A stretch of DNA of 20,352 nucleotides from an uncultured Oscillospiraceae bacterium (GTDB taxonomy: Bacteria > Bacillota > Clostridia > Oscillospirales > Oscillospiraceae). Below are positions 1 to 6,764 of the stretch, in pieces. Within the stretch, counting starts at the first letter, position 1. Every line of letters begins with the position of its first letter. The stretch lies in the NCBI GenBank assembly GCA_910588045.1, contig CAJUPS010000064.1:1-20352 (forward strand), written 5' to 3'. The notes beneath the pieces are model-generated. The model had not been told where the DNA came from. It did no database searches and worked only from the letters and a program-made list of their open reading frames with translations. The position numbers and the translations under genes were made by a program.

Positions 1-1
1 A

Positions 2-100
2 TACCGGCCCATCCGGGAAGTGACCTTTGCCGGAAAGCCCTTTGCCCCGCCCAAAGCCTACCGCCGTATGCACCGGGAGCGGCCCGCCCCCACCCGTTGA
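2..100 (+). CDS. C-terminal fragment of an unidentified ICE protein
   Basis: An open frame enters from the left edge and runs 32 codons to a TGA at 98-100. The visible peptide is basic and proline-rich and ends RPAPTR. I do not recognise a family, and too little is present to assign one. The same Pro/Arg tail style is seen on most cytoplasmic proteins downstream, which supports this as a real gene end rather than a chance frame. The last A of its stop codon is also the first base of the palindrome at 100-126. Confidence 0.55.
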   Translation, partial: YRPIREVTFAGKPFAPPKAYRRMHRERPAPTR

Positions 101-127
101 AATGCGTCTCAATTTGAGACGCATTTC
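99..127 (+). repeat. Intergenic palindrome, copy 1
   Basis: Arm AAATGCGTCTCAA (100-112), a central T (113), and the exact complementary arm TTGAGACGCATTT (114-126). A flanking G-C pair at 99/127 extends each arm to 14 bp. It is followed by CGACA and lies 59 nt before the proposed start of the next gene. As RNA it would be a 12-bp hairpin with a five-base loop; as DNA it is an operator-like palindrome. Five further copies occur in the window. Confidence 0.95.
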
Positions 128-185
128 GACATTTTATCCAGGGCGGCAGGGTCGCCCCACCACTTTTTTGAAAGGAGTGTTCCCC

Positions 186-1109
186 ATAGATACCAACAAC
201 CGAATGAAGGAAATCGCCGGAAACCTGCGCCGGGACGTGAAGGATCTGCTGGGCGAAAGCGCCAATATCGTCACCGGCCTGTTCAAAGACGGCCTGTGTA
301 CGGTCCGGGGCGCGGCCAACCGCTGGCGCAATTTTACCCGCGATATTTCCAGCGCGTTTGTGTCCCTGTTCAAATCCACCAATGAGGCCCTCTTGCCCGA
401 CCTGTCCCCGGAGCAGCAGCCCATCGTCACCATCATGGAGAGCAGGGACGAAAACCTTCCCGTGGGCACCCGCATGACCTTATCCGAGGCGGAGACGCGG
501 ATCGGGGAGCTGAACCAACGCTATTGGGACAGCGACGAGCCGGAGCGCCCGGTCAGGGTGGCTATCGACTATATGCTGGACGGCGAGGTGGACCGCTACT
601 GGCTCCCCCTCCGCACCGGGCCGGGCTGCGGCTCTCTGCTGGAACAGATGGAGTGCCATGTGGACGCCCACCTGAACCGCCCGGAGGAAGTGACCCGGCT
701 TTTCGAGGACGCCCCCGCCGGTCTGCGCGAGCTGCTGCATGAGCAGTTCGGCCCCCAGCTCCATGACGACCTGGAGAAGCTGGCAGGCCGGGTATTGACC
801 TTTTTCCAGCAGCATCACACCATCACGAAATTGGAGCAGCAGTTTCAGACACAGGCGGCGGCTATGCCGCAGAGAGAAAAAGAAAAATTTCTGGAATATG
901 CGAAAGCGGCGGTCACAGATTTGCGGAAGGCCGCCAACACCAGCAAGACCACCGCCCCGGCCCAGGAGCGCGCCGCCCCTGTTTCCTCTGCACCCGCCCG
1001 TGACAGCGACAGGCCCCGGCAGTCGGTGAAGGTGAAGCTGCGCCAGATCAAACAGGAACGGGCAAAGGTCCCCGCCCGCGTCAAGGGCCGGCCCGCCCCC
1101 CAGCGATAG
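186..1109 (+). CDS. ICE accessory protein of unknown function, probable ATA start
   Basis: A cytoplasmic protein of about 307 aa whose family I do not recognise. The N-terminal third is amphipathic and helical. The middle contains an acidic and aromatic segment (YMLDGEVDRYW) followed by a Glu/Leu-rich helical stretch. The C-terminal 80 residues are basic, low-complexity and probably disordered, ending GRPAPQR. The only good Shine-Dalgarno, AAAGGAG at 171-177, is 8 nt before an ATA codon at 186. The first in-frame ATG is at 204, 26 nt from that Shine-Dalgarno, and an in-frame GTG at 177 overlaps it. ATA is therefore the best-placed start, though ATG 204 is possible. The stop codon is built into the next gene's ribosome-binding site, implying translational coupling. 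The tail motif SVKVKLRQIKQE resembles the tail of the PcfB-like protein at 6112. Confidence 0.8.
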   Translation: MDTNNRMKEIAGNLRRDVKDLLGESANIVTGLFKDGLCTVRGAANRWRNFTRDISSAFVSLFKSTNEALLPDLSPEQQPIVTIMESRDENLPVGTRMTLSEAETRIGELNQRYWDSDEPERPVRVAIDYMLDGEVDRYWLPLRTGPGCGSLLEQMECHVDAHLNRPEEVTRLFEDAPAGLRELLHEQFGPQLHDDLEKLAGRVLTFFQQHHTITKLEQQFQTQAAAMPQREKEKFLEYAKAAVTDLRKAANTSKTTAPAQERAAPVSSAPARDSDRPRQSVKVKLRQIKQERAKVPARVKGRPAPQR

Positions 1110-1118
1110 GAGGCCGCC

Positions 1119-1574
1119 ATGGAACAGGAATTTTACTGCTACTACTCCACCCAGCGCCCCGTTGACATTGGGACGTTCCCCAAGCCGCCCGGCAACGCCC
1201 CCACGGAGATATGCAACTTTGACGAGCGTATCCCGGTGGAGCATGAAGCCTTTTCCGCATGGGGCGTGCTCACCTACGCCAAGCCCCTGACGGAGAAGGA
1301 GATCAGCGACTATGAACTGCGCCCCTCCCGGTATAACCCCGATGTGCGCCGGACCATGGCGGAGCAGGCGTCCTTTGTCGGCCCATGGGAAGAACGCAAC
1401 GGCATACCGGCGGATAAGCGGCTGACCCGCTGGGACGTGAACGCTGAAACCTTTGCCCCCGCTGACGGTGTTCGCCCGGAACAGCTTGCGGAGCATTACC
1501 GGCTGGCAAAGAAATTTCCCCGCATCCCCCGCCAGGGCAGGTCAAAGGACCCTCCCCAGCGGGAGGGCAGATAG
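1119..1574 (+). CDS. LPD28-like / DarA-related small protein
   Basis: A 151-aa cytoplasmic protein. The N-terminal 70 residues (YCYYSTQRPVDIGTFP, then a core with AWGVLTYAKPLTEKEISDYEL) resemble the LPD28 domain, as I recall it, from large polyvalent proteins of phages and conjugative elements. Related proteins are annotated as defence-against-restriction (DarA-like) factors. I cannot run a profile search, so this is recognition by eye. The C-terminal third is basic and proline-rich, ending PPQREGR. The start follows TAGGAGG at 1107-1113, which contains the upstream stop codon. Its own stop is likewise inside TAGGAGG at 1572-1578, so it sits in a coupled chain. An anti-restriction or incoming-DNA role is inferred from family and context only. 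Confidence 0.75.
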   Translation: MEQEFYCYYSTQRPVDIGTFPKPPGNAPTEICNFDERIPVEHEAFSAWGVLTYAKPLTEKEISDYELRPSRYNPDVRRTMAEQASFVGPWEERNGIPADKRLTRWDVNAETFAPADGVRPEQLAEHYRLAKKFPRIPRQGRSKDPPQREGR

Positions 1575-1583
1575 GAGGACCTT

Positions 1584-2443
1584 ATGCCGGACATAAAACC
1601 GTTTTTCTCCGTCAATGCCTGGGGAGACAGCCTGACAACAGGCGCAACGCTTAAAATCGTACACTCTCTCCATTATTCGGACTATACCGCAAGCCCCCAT
1701 ATGGTCCCGCTGGTGGAATTGACTGCGGCAGAACTGCAAGAAAAGCTCAAAGACAGTAAAGCGGCGGAGAAGTCCATTTTTGATAAGCTGAAAACGGCGG
1801 TCAGCGAATGGGAGGCGCAGGCGGCCCAAACCCTGCTGCTGGAAAAGGTGCTGGAATATGTGCGTACCCCGGAGGTGTCCCATACCTTTAACGAGTGGAA
1901 ACAGTTGGAAAACGGAGCCTGGGAGATCAGCAACCGAGTGTATCAGATGCGCTATCAGTTTGCGCCTGTGCCGCAGTCCAAGGCCGTCCGCGTCACCTGG
2001 GGGATCGTCTACAACACTCCCCAGCAGCCGGGGAATCCCCGGTATGCCAACTCCTGGGGGACAGCCGCTTTATCGCCCGGCAGGATAAAAAACCGTATGA
2101 AAGCGCGGAGGCCGCCCAGCGGTATATCCAGGGCCGGTTCAACCTGTACGCCCACCTGTTCACGGAGCTGTCCCCGCCTGTACCCAACGACTGCAAGCGG
2201 ATGTTCATGGTCAACGGCCACCTTCTCCCCGGCTACACCCTTGCGCCCCCGGAACGGACAAAGGAGGAGGCCGTCAACGACCTGCTGGACTGTCTGGAGG
2301 ACGGGGACGTTGCGCCGCCCATGCCGGAGCCGGAGCAGCCACCCGCCCCGAAGCAGAAGGCCGCCGCCCCCTCCCCCGCGAAACCTGCCCGGCCAGCGGC
2401 CAAGAAAAAGACCGGCCCTAAAAAATCGGGGCCGGTTCGATAG
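1584..2443 (+). pseudogene. Frameshifted paralogue of the 2455-3255 gene
   Basis: The start frame encodes about 157 sensible residues, then turns into Arg/Pro-rich nonsense running to a late stop. The homologous continuation (RFNLYAHLFTELSPPVP, MFMVNGHLLPGYTL, tail SGPVR) lies in the -1 frame and ends at TAG 2441-2443. It matches the intact neighbour's RIAAYAHLFTELSPPVP, RFCVNGVLLPGYTV and SGPVR. The switch maps to a run of five G at 2056-2060, where one more G would restore a single frame of about 286 aa. A real single-base deletion, a homopolymer sequencing error, or -1 ribosomal slippage would all look like this; the first two are likelier. The function is unknown. The -1 frame stop still overlaps the next gene's Shine-Dalgarno TAGGAGG (2441-2447), so the original reading frame evidently ended there. 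Confidence 0.8.
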
Positions 2444-2454
2444 GAGGCGCAGTC

Positions 2455-3255
2455 ATGGCATATACCCATCTTGACCCAGGCCAGGAGCTTGAAATTTCAG
2501 CCCATATCTACTTTTCACCCTCGCAGACGGATATTTCCGAGCTGGTAAAACTGTCCCCGGAACAGCTAAAGGCACAGGAGACGGTCAGCGTTGAACAGGA
2601 AAAGGCCATCTTTGAAAAATTTGGTGAAATAGAAAAGGAGTGGGCGAAACAGGCGATGCTGACCCTATCCCTGCGAAAAGCCCAGCAATATCTGAAAGTC
2701 CATCCAGCCCCTCATACCTCGAACCAGTGGACGGAGGATCAGTACGGACGGCATGAAATGAGCAACATGGTCTACTGCTTTTCGTGGCGGGAATATGAGC
2801 GGACGGAATGGAGCCGCGCAGAGCAGAAATCTATCCCCGTTGCCTGGGAGTTGTCCTGGAGCCTGCATTTCAACACCATCCCAAACCCGGACTACTCCGG
2901 CTCTGGATGGCAGCTTGCCGGACAGGATCGGAAGGTTTTCAAAGACAGAGCAGCTATGGAAAAATATCTCCAGGGCCGTATCGCCGCCTACGCCCACCTG
3001 TTTACGGAGCTGTCCCCGCCCGTTCCTGCGGACGCCCGACAGCGGTTTTGTGTCAATGGGGTGCTGCTGCCCGGCTATACCGTAGAGGCGCCCATACCGC
3101 CCCGCCCCGATGTGGATGAACTGCTATCTCTGCTGGAGGACGGGGACATGGACGCTTTGCCCCAGCCGGAGGAACCGGCCCCGCCCCCGGCACCCCCGCC
3201 CCGGGGACATACCCCCAAAAAGATCCGGCCCCAAAGGTCCGGCCCAGTCCGATAG
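2455..3255 (+). CDS. ICE accessory protein of unknown function, intact tandem paralogue
   Basis: A 266-aa cytoplasmic protein with no signal peptide or membrane segment. I do not recognise the family. It aligns along its whole length with the preceding frameshifted gene: a helical Glu/Lys-rich segment (IFEKFGEIEKEWAKQAM), a Trp/aromatic core, a conserved AYAHLFTELSPPVP block near residues 182-195, and VNGVLLPGYT near 203-212. It ends in a proline-rich tail, SGPVR. The start is set by TAGGAGG at 2441-2447, 7 nt before ATG 2455. The stop at 3253 merges into a weaker TAGGGGG ribosome-binding site for the next gene. Tandem duplication followed by decay of the first copy is the simplest history. 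Confidence 0.8.
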   Translation: MAYTHLDPGQELEISAHIYFSPSQTDISELVKLSPEQLKAQETVSVEQEKAIFEKFGEIEKEWAKQAMLTLSLRKAQQYLKVHPAPHTSNQWTEDQYGRHEMSNMVYCFSWREYERTEWSRAEQKSIPVAWELSWSLHFNTIPNPDYSGSGWQLAGQDRKVFKDRAAMEKYLQGRIAAYAHLFTELSPPVPADARQRFCVNGVLLPGYTVEAPIPPRPDVDELLSLLEDGDMDALPQPEEPAPPPAPPPRGHTPKKIRPQRSGPVR

Positions 3256-3268
3256 GGGGCGTGTTACT

Positions 3269-3847
3269 ATGAAAAAGAAACGGTTTCACTATTCTATCAG
3301 CGGCTACCGCTGGGCCCCGGAAAGTTTTCGTGCTGCGAAAGGTCTTGCCGGACGGCCTGCCCAAAATATCCCCCTGACAGATAAGCAGCGGCATGAAGTA
3401 GGTCTGCTGTCTTTGACAAAAGGCCCCAATGTGGCAATCGGCTATGTCAAGCACATCGAACGGGCGCGGGAGCGCCAGCGCAGGAAAATGATAACTTACG
3501 GTTTTCTTTCAAAGGAAGTATCAGGACGTTTTGTGTACTGTCCACAGCTTTCTTTCCGCGCCGACGCCCCCATTAGTGAACGTCTCCGTGTGTTCAAAAA
3601 AATTCGTGACATCCTGGAGGACACTGATGGGCGTGTGGTCGTCTCTACCGAGTGTGAGCTGGACGGCCAATACCGCCCCACCAATGTCAAAGAAAACGCC
3701 ATCACAGCGGATTTCAGCCGTCCCTTGACTATTCCAATGGGCCATCAGATCATCCGAGACTTTCCAGAGCAACCGTACCGCCCCCGCCCAAAAGCCCCGA
3801 AAAAGGCCAGGCCCTATAAGCGCCGGAACACGGCCCCGACACGGTAG
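3269..3847 (+). CDS. ICE accessory protein of unknown function
   Basis: A 192-aa basic cytoplasmic protein with no family I can name. ATG 3269 lies 9 nt after GGGGG in TAGGGGGCG, the same stop/Shine-Dalgarno fusion used by its neighbours; the open frame upstream of this ATG overlaps the previous gene and is not expected to be used. The N-terminus is strongly basic and aromatic (KKKRFHYSISGYRW). The middle has an Arg-rich helix (HIERARERQRRK). The last 30 residues are Pro/Lys/Arg-rich and end in TAPTR. It closes the coupled accessory run and immediately precedes the oriT-like region. That position would fit a DNA-binding or relaxosome accessory, but nothing in the sequence proves it. Confidence 0.75.
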   Translation: MKKKRFHYSISGYRWAPESFRAAKGLAGRPAQNIPLTDKQRHEVGLLSLTKGPNVAIGYVKHIERARERQRRKMITYGFLSKEVSGRFVYCPQLSFRADAPISERLRVFKKIRDILEDTDGRVVVSTECELDGQYRPTNVKENAITADFSRPLTIPMGHQIIRDFPEQPYRPRPKAPKKARPYKRRNTAPTR

Positions 3848-3945
3848 ACAGCGGCGCCGCTGGCGCCGCTGTCCCAGCAAGTACGGAATTTTGACATCAA
3901 AATTCCACTTGTTAGGGGCACAGCCCCTAATACCCCCCCGCCCGG
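3848..3945 (+). other. Hairpin-rich intergenic region, candidate origin of transfer (oriT)
   Basis: Three separate perfect inverted repeats lie directly upstream of mobC-mobA. The first is ACAGCGGCGCC/GGCGCCGCTGT (3848-3858/3862-3872, 3-nt spacer). The second is GGAATTTTG/CAAAATTCC (3885-3893/3898-3906, loop ACAT), with an outer CAAGT/ACTTG pair (3878-3882/3907-3911). The third is TTAGGGGC/GCCCCTAA (3912-3919/3923-3930, loop ACA), followed by TACCCCCCCG. Inverted repeats next to a MOB_P relaxase operon are typical of oriT, with nicking beside one repeat. The assignment is by position and structure; the nick site cannot be placed with certainty. The first hairpin alone could also act as a terminator, but it has no T-run. 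Confidence 0.55.
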
Positions 3946-3972
3946 AAATGCGTCTCAAGTTGAGACGCATTT
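3946..3972 (+). repeat. Intergenic palindrome, copy 2
   Basis: Arms AAATGCGTCTCAA (3946-3958) and TTGAGACGCATTT (3960-3972) around a central G. It is followed by TTTCGACG, so the 3' side carries a longer T-run than the other copies and could also terminate transcription. It lies between the oriT-like hairpins and mobC, 31 nt before the mobC ATG. Confidence 0.95.
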
Positions 3973-4003
3973 TTTCGACGAATTTTGAAAGGAAGTGCTG
4001 CCT

Positions 4004-4312
4004 ATGGCAAAACCCTATAAGACCGTCACCCTGCGGCTGAACGCCAGCCAGTACGCCCACCTGCACCGGCAGGCGGAGGCATCCGGCCTGAAAATAGAGC
4101 CGCTGCTCCGTCAGCTCATTATGGGCGTGAACCTCCGGCCCCGGCCCCCCGACACCTACGCCGCCCTGCTGCGGGAGCTGAACGCCATCGGGACGAATAT
4201 CAACCAAATCGCCCACAACACCAACGCCCGGAAGGAGGCGGGCCAGACCGATATTGACGAGGCGGTGAAGCTGGTGCGGCAGGCATACCGGCTGATAAAG
4301 GAGGCCCTGTAA
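4004..4312 (+). CDS. mobC: MobC-like relaxosome accessory protein
   Basis: A 102-aa protein. The N-terminus (KTVTLRLNASQYAHLHRQAEASGLKIEPLLRQLI) reads as a ribbon-helix-helix fold. The C-terminal half has the conserved MobC block LLRELNAIGTNINQIAHNTNA seen in bacterial mobilisation proteins (PF05713). Such proteins bind oriT and assist the relaxase in strand opening. ATG 4004 is preceded by GAAAGGAAG at 3987-3995. The stop overlaps the relaxase start by one base (TAATG at 4310-4314), so the two are translationally coupled. Placement between the oriT-like repeats and mobA fits the role. It lacks the terminal-Arg tail seen on neighbouring proteins. Confidence 0.93.
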   Translation: MAKPYKTVTLRLNASQYAHLHRQAEASGLKIEPLLRQLIMGVNLRPRPPDTYAALLRELNAIGTNINQIAHNTNARKEAGQTDIDEAVKLVRQAYRLIKEAL

Positions 4313-5721
4313 TGGCCTATGACAAGATCATCACCATCCGCTCCCGTCTGGATCATTGTGTGGATTATGTGCTGAACCATGAAAAAACCGATATGGCCGC
4401 TGTACTGGATTACATTGGCCGGGCAGACAAGAACGCCCTGCCGGACGGCCGCTCCGTTTTGGAGACGGCCATCAACTGTGATCTGGAAAGCGCCTATCAG
4501 GATATGCAGGAGACCAAGCGCCGCTGGGGGAAGCCCGGCGGCGTTTTGGGTTATCACCTGATCCACGCCTTTGCCCCCGGAGAAGTGACCCCGGAACAGG
4601 CCCATGAGATCGGCGTGGAGTTCGCGGCCCGGCTGCTGGGGGACCGCTACGAGGCGGTCGTCTCCACCCATTTAGACCGTGACCATCTGCATTGTCACAT
4701 CCTGTTCAACTCCGTATCCTTTGTGGACGGGGCGAAATACAAAAATACTTTCAAGGATTATTTTGGGGATATTCGCGGCATTTCCAACGAGGTCAGCCGC
4801 GCCCACGGCCTGTCCGTGATCGAACCGGGCGAGGGCGGCAGGCACTACGCGGAATGGAACGCGGAGGCCCAGGGCAGACCCACCCTCCAGGCCCTTGTCC
4901 GGCGGGACATTGACGCGGTGGCTGCCAGCGCCTACACCATGAAAGCCTTCTGGCGGCAGTTGGAGGAGCTGGGCTATACCGTCAAGCGGGGCCCCAATAT
5001 CAAGCACACCGCCGTCAGGCCCCCCGGCGGCCAGCGGTTTTTCCGGCTGGACGGCCTGGGGGATAGCTATACGGAAGCGGACATTCAGGCCCGGCTGTCG
5101 GCTGTTCGCTCTGGCGAGACCCCGCCGCCCGTTCCCCCCGGCCCGTCCTTCTGCCCCGCCATCCAACCGCTGACACCGGGGCGGCGATACCGGCCAAGGG
5201 GCGGCATACCTGGCAGGCCCCGGAAGCTGAAAGGCTTTCGCGCCCTCTACTTCAAATATCTGTATCTGCTGGGGGCCATCCCGAAACGGCGTCCCAAGCG
5301 CCGGTTTGTCTCCCGGACGGAGATCATCAAATTTGACCGATACCAGGAACAATTTCAATATCTGATGAAAAACCGTATTGAGACGGCGGGCCAGCTCTCC
5401 ATGCAGTATGACGCCCTGCAAGCGCAGATCGACGCCCTGACGGACCAGCGGCGGGAGCTGTATAAGATACGCCGCGCCGGTCATGGCGGCGAGGCTGTGA
5501 CGGATGAGATCACAGGCCTGACCGCCAGGGTGCGGGAGCTGCGCCGGGAGTTGAAATTGTGCGCCCGCATTGAGAAAGACATACCCACAGTAAAGGAGGC
5601 GGTGCAGGCCGACACCAGCGAGACAAGGAGCGTGATCCATGAAAAAACTGATAAAAGCAGACCTCAGCGGCATTTTGAGACTGGCCGGGGCTTATCAGGC
5701 GATAGAGGCCCTGAACGTTGA
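4312..5721 (+). CDS. mobA: MOB_P-family relaxase (MobA/VirD2-like)
   Basis: A 469-aa conjugative relaxase that nicks oriT and stays covalently bound to the transferred strand. The likely catalytic tyrosine is Tyr19 in DYVLNHEKTD. The middle motif is GYHLIHAFAPGEVTPEQAH. The metal-binding motif is His120, Asp122, Asp124, His125, His127 and His129 in HLDRDHLHCHILFNS, followed by the usual KYKNTFKDYF. This is the PF03432 fold. Residues about 250-340 are Pro/Arg-rich linker. Residues 345-450 form a helical, probably coiled segment of the kind used to contact the coupling machinery. The protein ends in a basic tail, GDRGPER, and its last 83 nt overlap the next gene in another frame. Length is normal for relaxases of Tn1549-like elements. 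Confidence 0.95.
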   Translation: MAYDKIITIRSRLDHCVDYVLNHEKTDMAAVLDYIGRADKNALPDGRSVLETAINCDLESAYQDMQETKRRWGKPGGVLGYHLIHAFAPGEVTPEQAHEIGVEFAARLLGDRYEAVVSTHLDRDHLHCHILFNSVSFVDGAKYKNTFKDYFGDIRGISNEVSRAHGLSVIEPGEGGRHYAEWNAEAQGRPTLQALVRRDIDAVAASAYTMKAFWRQLEELGYTVKRGPNIKHTAVRPPGGQRFFRLDGLGDSYTEADIQARLSAVRSGETPPPVPPGPSFCPAIQPLTPGRRYRPRGGIPGRPRKLKGFRALYFKYLYLLGAIPKRRPKRRFVSRTEIIKFDRYQEQFQYLMKNRIETAGQLSMQYDALQAQIDALTDQRRELYKIRRAGHGGEAVTDEITGLTARVRELRRELKLCARIEKDIPTVKEAVQADTSETRSVIHEKTDKSRPQRHFETGRGLSGDRGPER

Positions 5722-6121
5722 ACGGGAGGTTGCCGAGTTGCAGCGGTTCCGGCACACCGACTATTTGTTTCTGACCTGGAACGGGCGCTGCCGCCTGTCC
5801 ACCCTGCCCGCCGTCTATGAGCCGGACACCCCGGACAATCTGGACTGGCTGGCCTGCCGGGGCGTCACGCCGTGGCCGGTAGTCGCCCTGTATCTCCATG
5901 CGGATAAAGCGGTGGAGGGGCTGCCGTGGGGCAGCGTCACCCTGCTGGACCATCAGACCGCCGTGGAGGACGTGCGTATCTTCTCCGCCCTGCCGGAGAG
6001 CCAGCGGGAGCGGCATATCCGCCTGATTATCAAACGGTATCAGCGGCGCGTGACCTACTGCTCCATGCTGGAGGCTGTCCAATACCTGAAAACGGGAGGG
6101 GGTGAAAGTCAATGGATGTAA
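5639..6121 (+). CDS. Unknown protein of the mobilisation operon
   Basis: A 160-aa soluble protein that I do not recognise. ATG 5639 follows AAGGAG by 8 nt, so the start is well supported even though it lies 83 nt inside mobA. It overlaps the pcfB-like start by 10 nt, so it is embedded in the relaxase/coupling operon and presumably translated from the same mRNA. Visible features are an N-terminal amphipathic helix, a Trp-containing central part (NLDWLACRGVTPWPVVALYLHADKAVEGLPWGSV is split around residues 75-105), and a basic helix (RERHIRLIIKRYQRR). Unlike most neighbours it ends in QWM with no Pro/Arg tail. A structural role in transfer is inferred from position only. Confidence 0.75.
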   Translation: MKKLIKADLSGILRLAGAYQAIEALNVEREVAELQRFRHTDYLFLTWNGRCRLSTLPAVYEPDTPDNLDWLACRGVTPWPVVALYLHADKAVEGLPWGSVTLLDHQTAVEDVRIFSALPESQRERHIRLIIKRYQRRVTYCSMLEAVQYLKTGGGESQWM

Positions 6122-6744
6122 GCGGTGATGTGGCCGACCTGATGGTAAAAGAGAGCATCCAGCTCACCGAGGCCAGTATCAAGCTGCTGGCGGCGGGGAG
6201 CAAAAATCTGGCGGCGCTGCTGTGGGCGCTGGCGAAGGACAACAAGAAGCTGGTAGGCAAGACCGGCATGGCCCGCCTGCTCCGGGAGAGCAAGGAACTG
6301 AAGGTATTCCATATCAAGGAGAGCGACCTTGCGGAGTTCCGCGCCTTTGCCAAGAAAAACGTCCTCTTTTCCGTGGTAAAGGACAAGCGGAGGACAGACG
6401 GCATGGTGGACCTTGTAACCAACGTGGATTTCGTGTCCCAGGTCAACCTGTTCATGGAGCGGCGAGGCTATGGCGCACCGGCCAGGGAGGACGCCGAGCC
6501 AAAAAAAGCCGTCCCCCGCGCTCAACCCGGCAGCTCCTCACCACAGCGCGGGAGTGGCTCGACGCCATCGCAGAGCGAGAGGAGGACGACGACGAGGACT
6601 ACTGACGCCCCAACCGCCAAGATCGGGGACATCCCCACCGTCAAGGGACGGCTGGCCGCCCTGCGCGCCGCATCCGAGGGCATGAAGGAGCCGGGGAAGG
6701 CCCCCCAGCGCCAGCCCACCAAGCACCCACCCAAAACACGATGA
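6112..6744 (+). CDS. pcfB: PcfB-like DUF3801 protein, possible frame disturbance in the linker
   Basis: A 210-aa protein. Residues about 1-125 match the PcfB/DUF3801 pattern: SGDVADLMVKES, a KNLAALLWAL helix, an ELKVFHIKESDLAEFRAFAKKNVLFSV block, and VTNVDFVSQVNLFMERRGY. PcfB of pCF10 assists the VirD4-type coupling protein PcfC during conjugation. The tail GDIPTVKGRLAALRAASEG also looks like that of DUF3801 proteins. The linker at about 6508-6602 is Ser/Arg/Thr-rich in this frame, whereas the -1 frame reads RQLLTTAREWLDAIAEREED, which looks more protein-like. The entry point would be a run of seven A at 6501-6507. ATG 6112 follows GGGAGGGGG. The cognate coupling protein gene is about 13 kb downstream, which is unusual. 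Confidence 0.85.
   Translation: MDVSGDVADLMVKESIQLTEASIKLLAAGSKNLAALLWALAKDNKKLVGKTGMARLLRESKELKVFHIKESDLAEFRAFAKKNVLFSVVKDKRRTDGMVDLVTNVDFVSQVNLFMERRGYGAPAREDAEPKKAVPRAQPGSSSPQRGSGSTPSQSERRTTTRTTDAPTAKIGDIPTVKGRLAALRAASEGMKEPGKAPQRQPTKHPPKTR
6501..6507 (+). other. A7 run, candidate -1 slippage site in the pcfB-like gene
   Basis: In the zero frame the codons are CCA AAA AAA GCC, so the run forms an A AAA AAA heptamer in the register used by -1 ribosomal frameshifting. A -1 shift here would enter a frame encoding RQLLTTAREWLDAIAEREED and stop at TGA 6603-6605, giving a protein of about 163 aa. I see no clear stimulatory hairpin just downstream. An alternative is a fixed indel pair that leaves both ends of the gene in frame. 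Confidence 0.35.
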
Positions 6745-6764
6745 AAAAATGGAGGTAACTTTTT

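Noticed and set aside
103..185. Repeated peptide MRLNLRRIS/MRLKLRRIS at the palindromes
   Set aside because: It is just the palindrome translated in one frame. No ribosome-binding site precedes it and downstream codons differ between copies.
27..185. Upstream extension of the first complete gene to an ATG or GTG before 186
   Set aside because: It would read through the upstream gene end and the palindrome with no ribosome-binding site; the Shine-Dalgarno at 171-177 places the start later.
6222..6605. An independent gene in the second frame of the pcfB-like region
   Set aside because: Only its last 30 or so codons look protein-like, and there is no ribosome-binding site at its start. It is better treated as a frameshift question.
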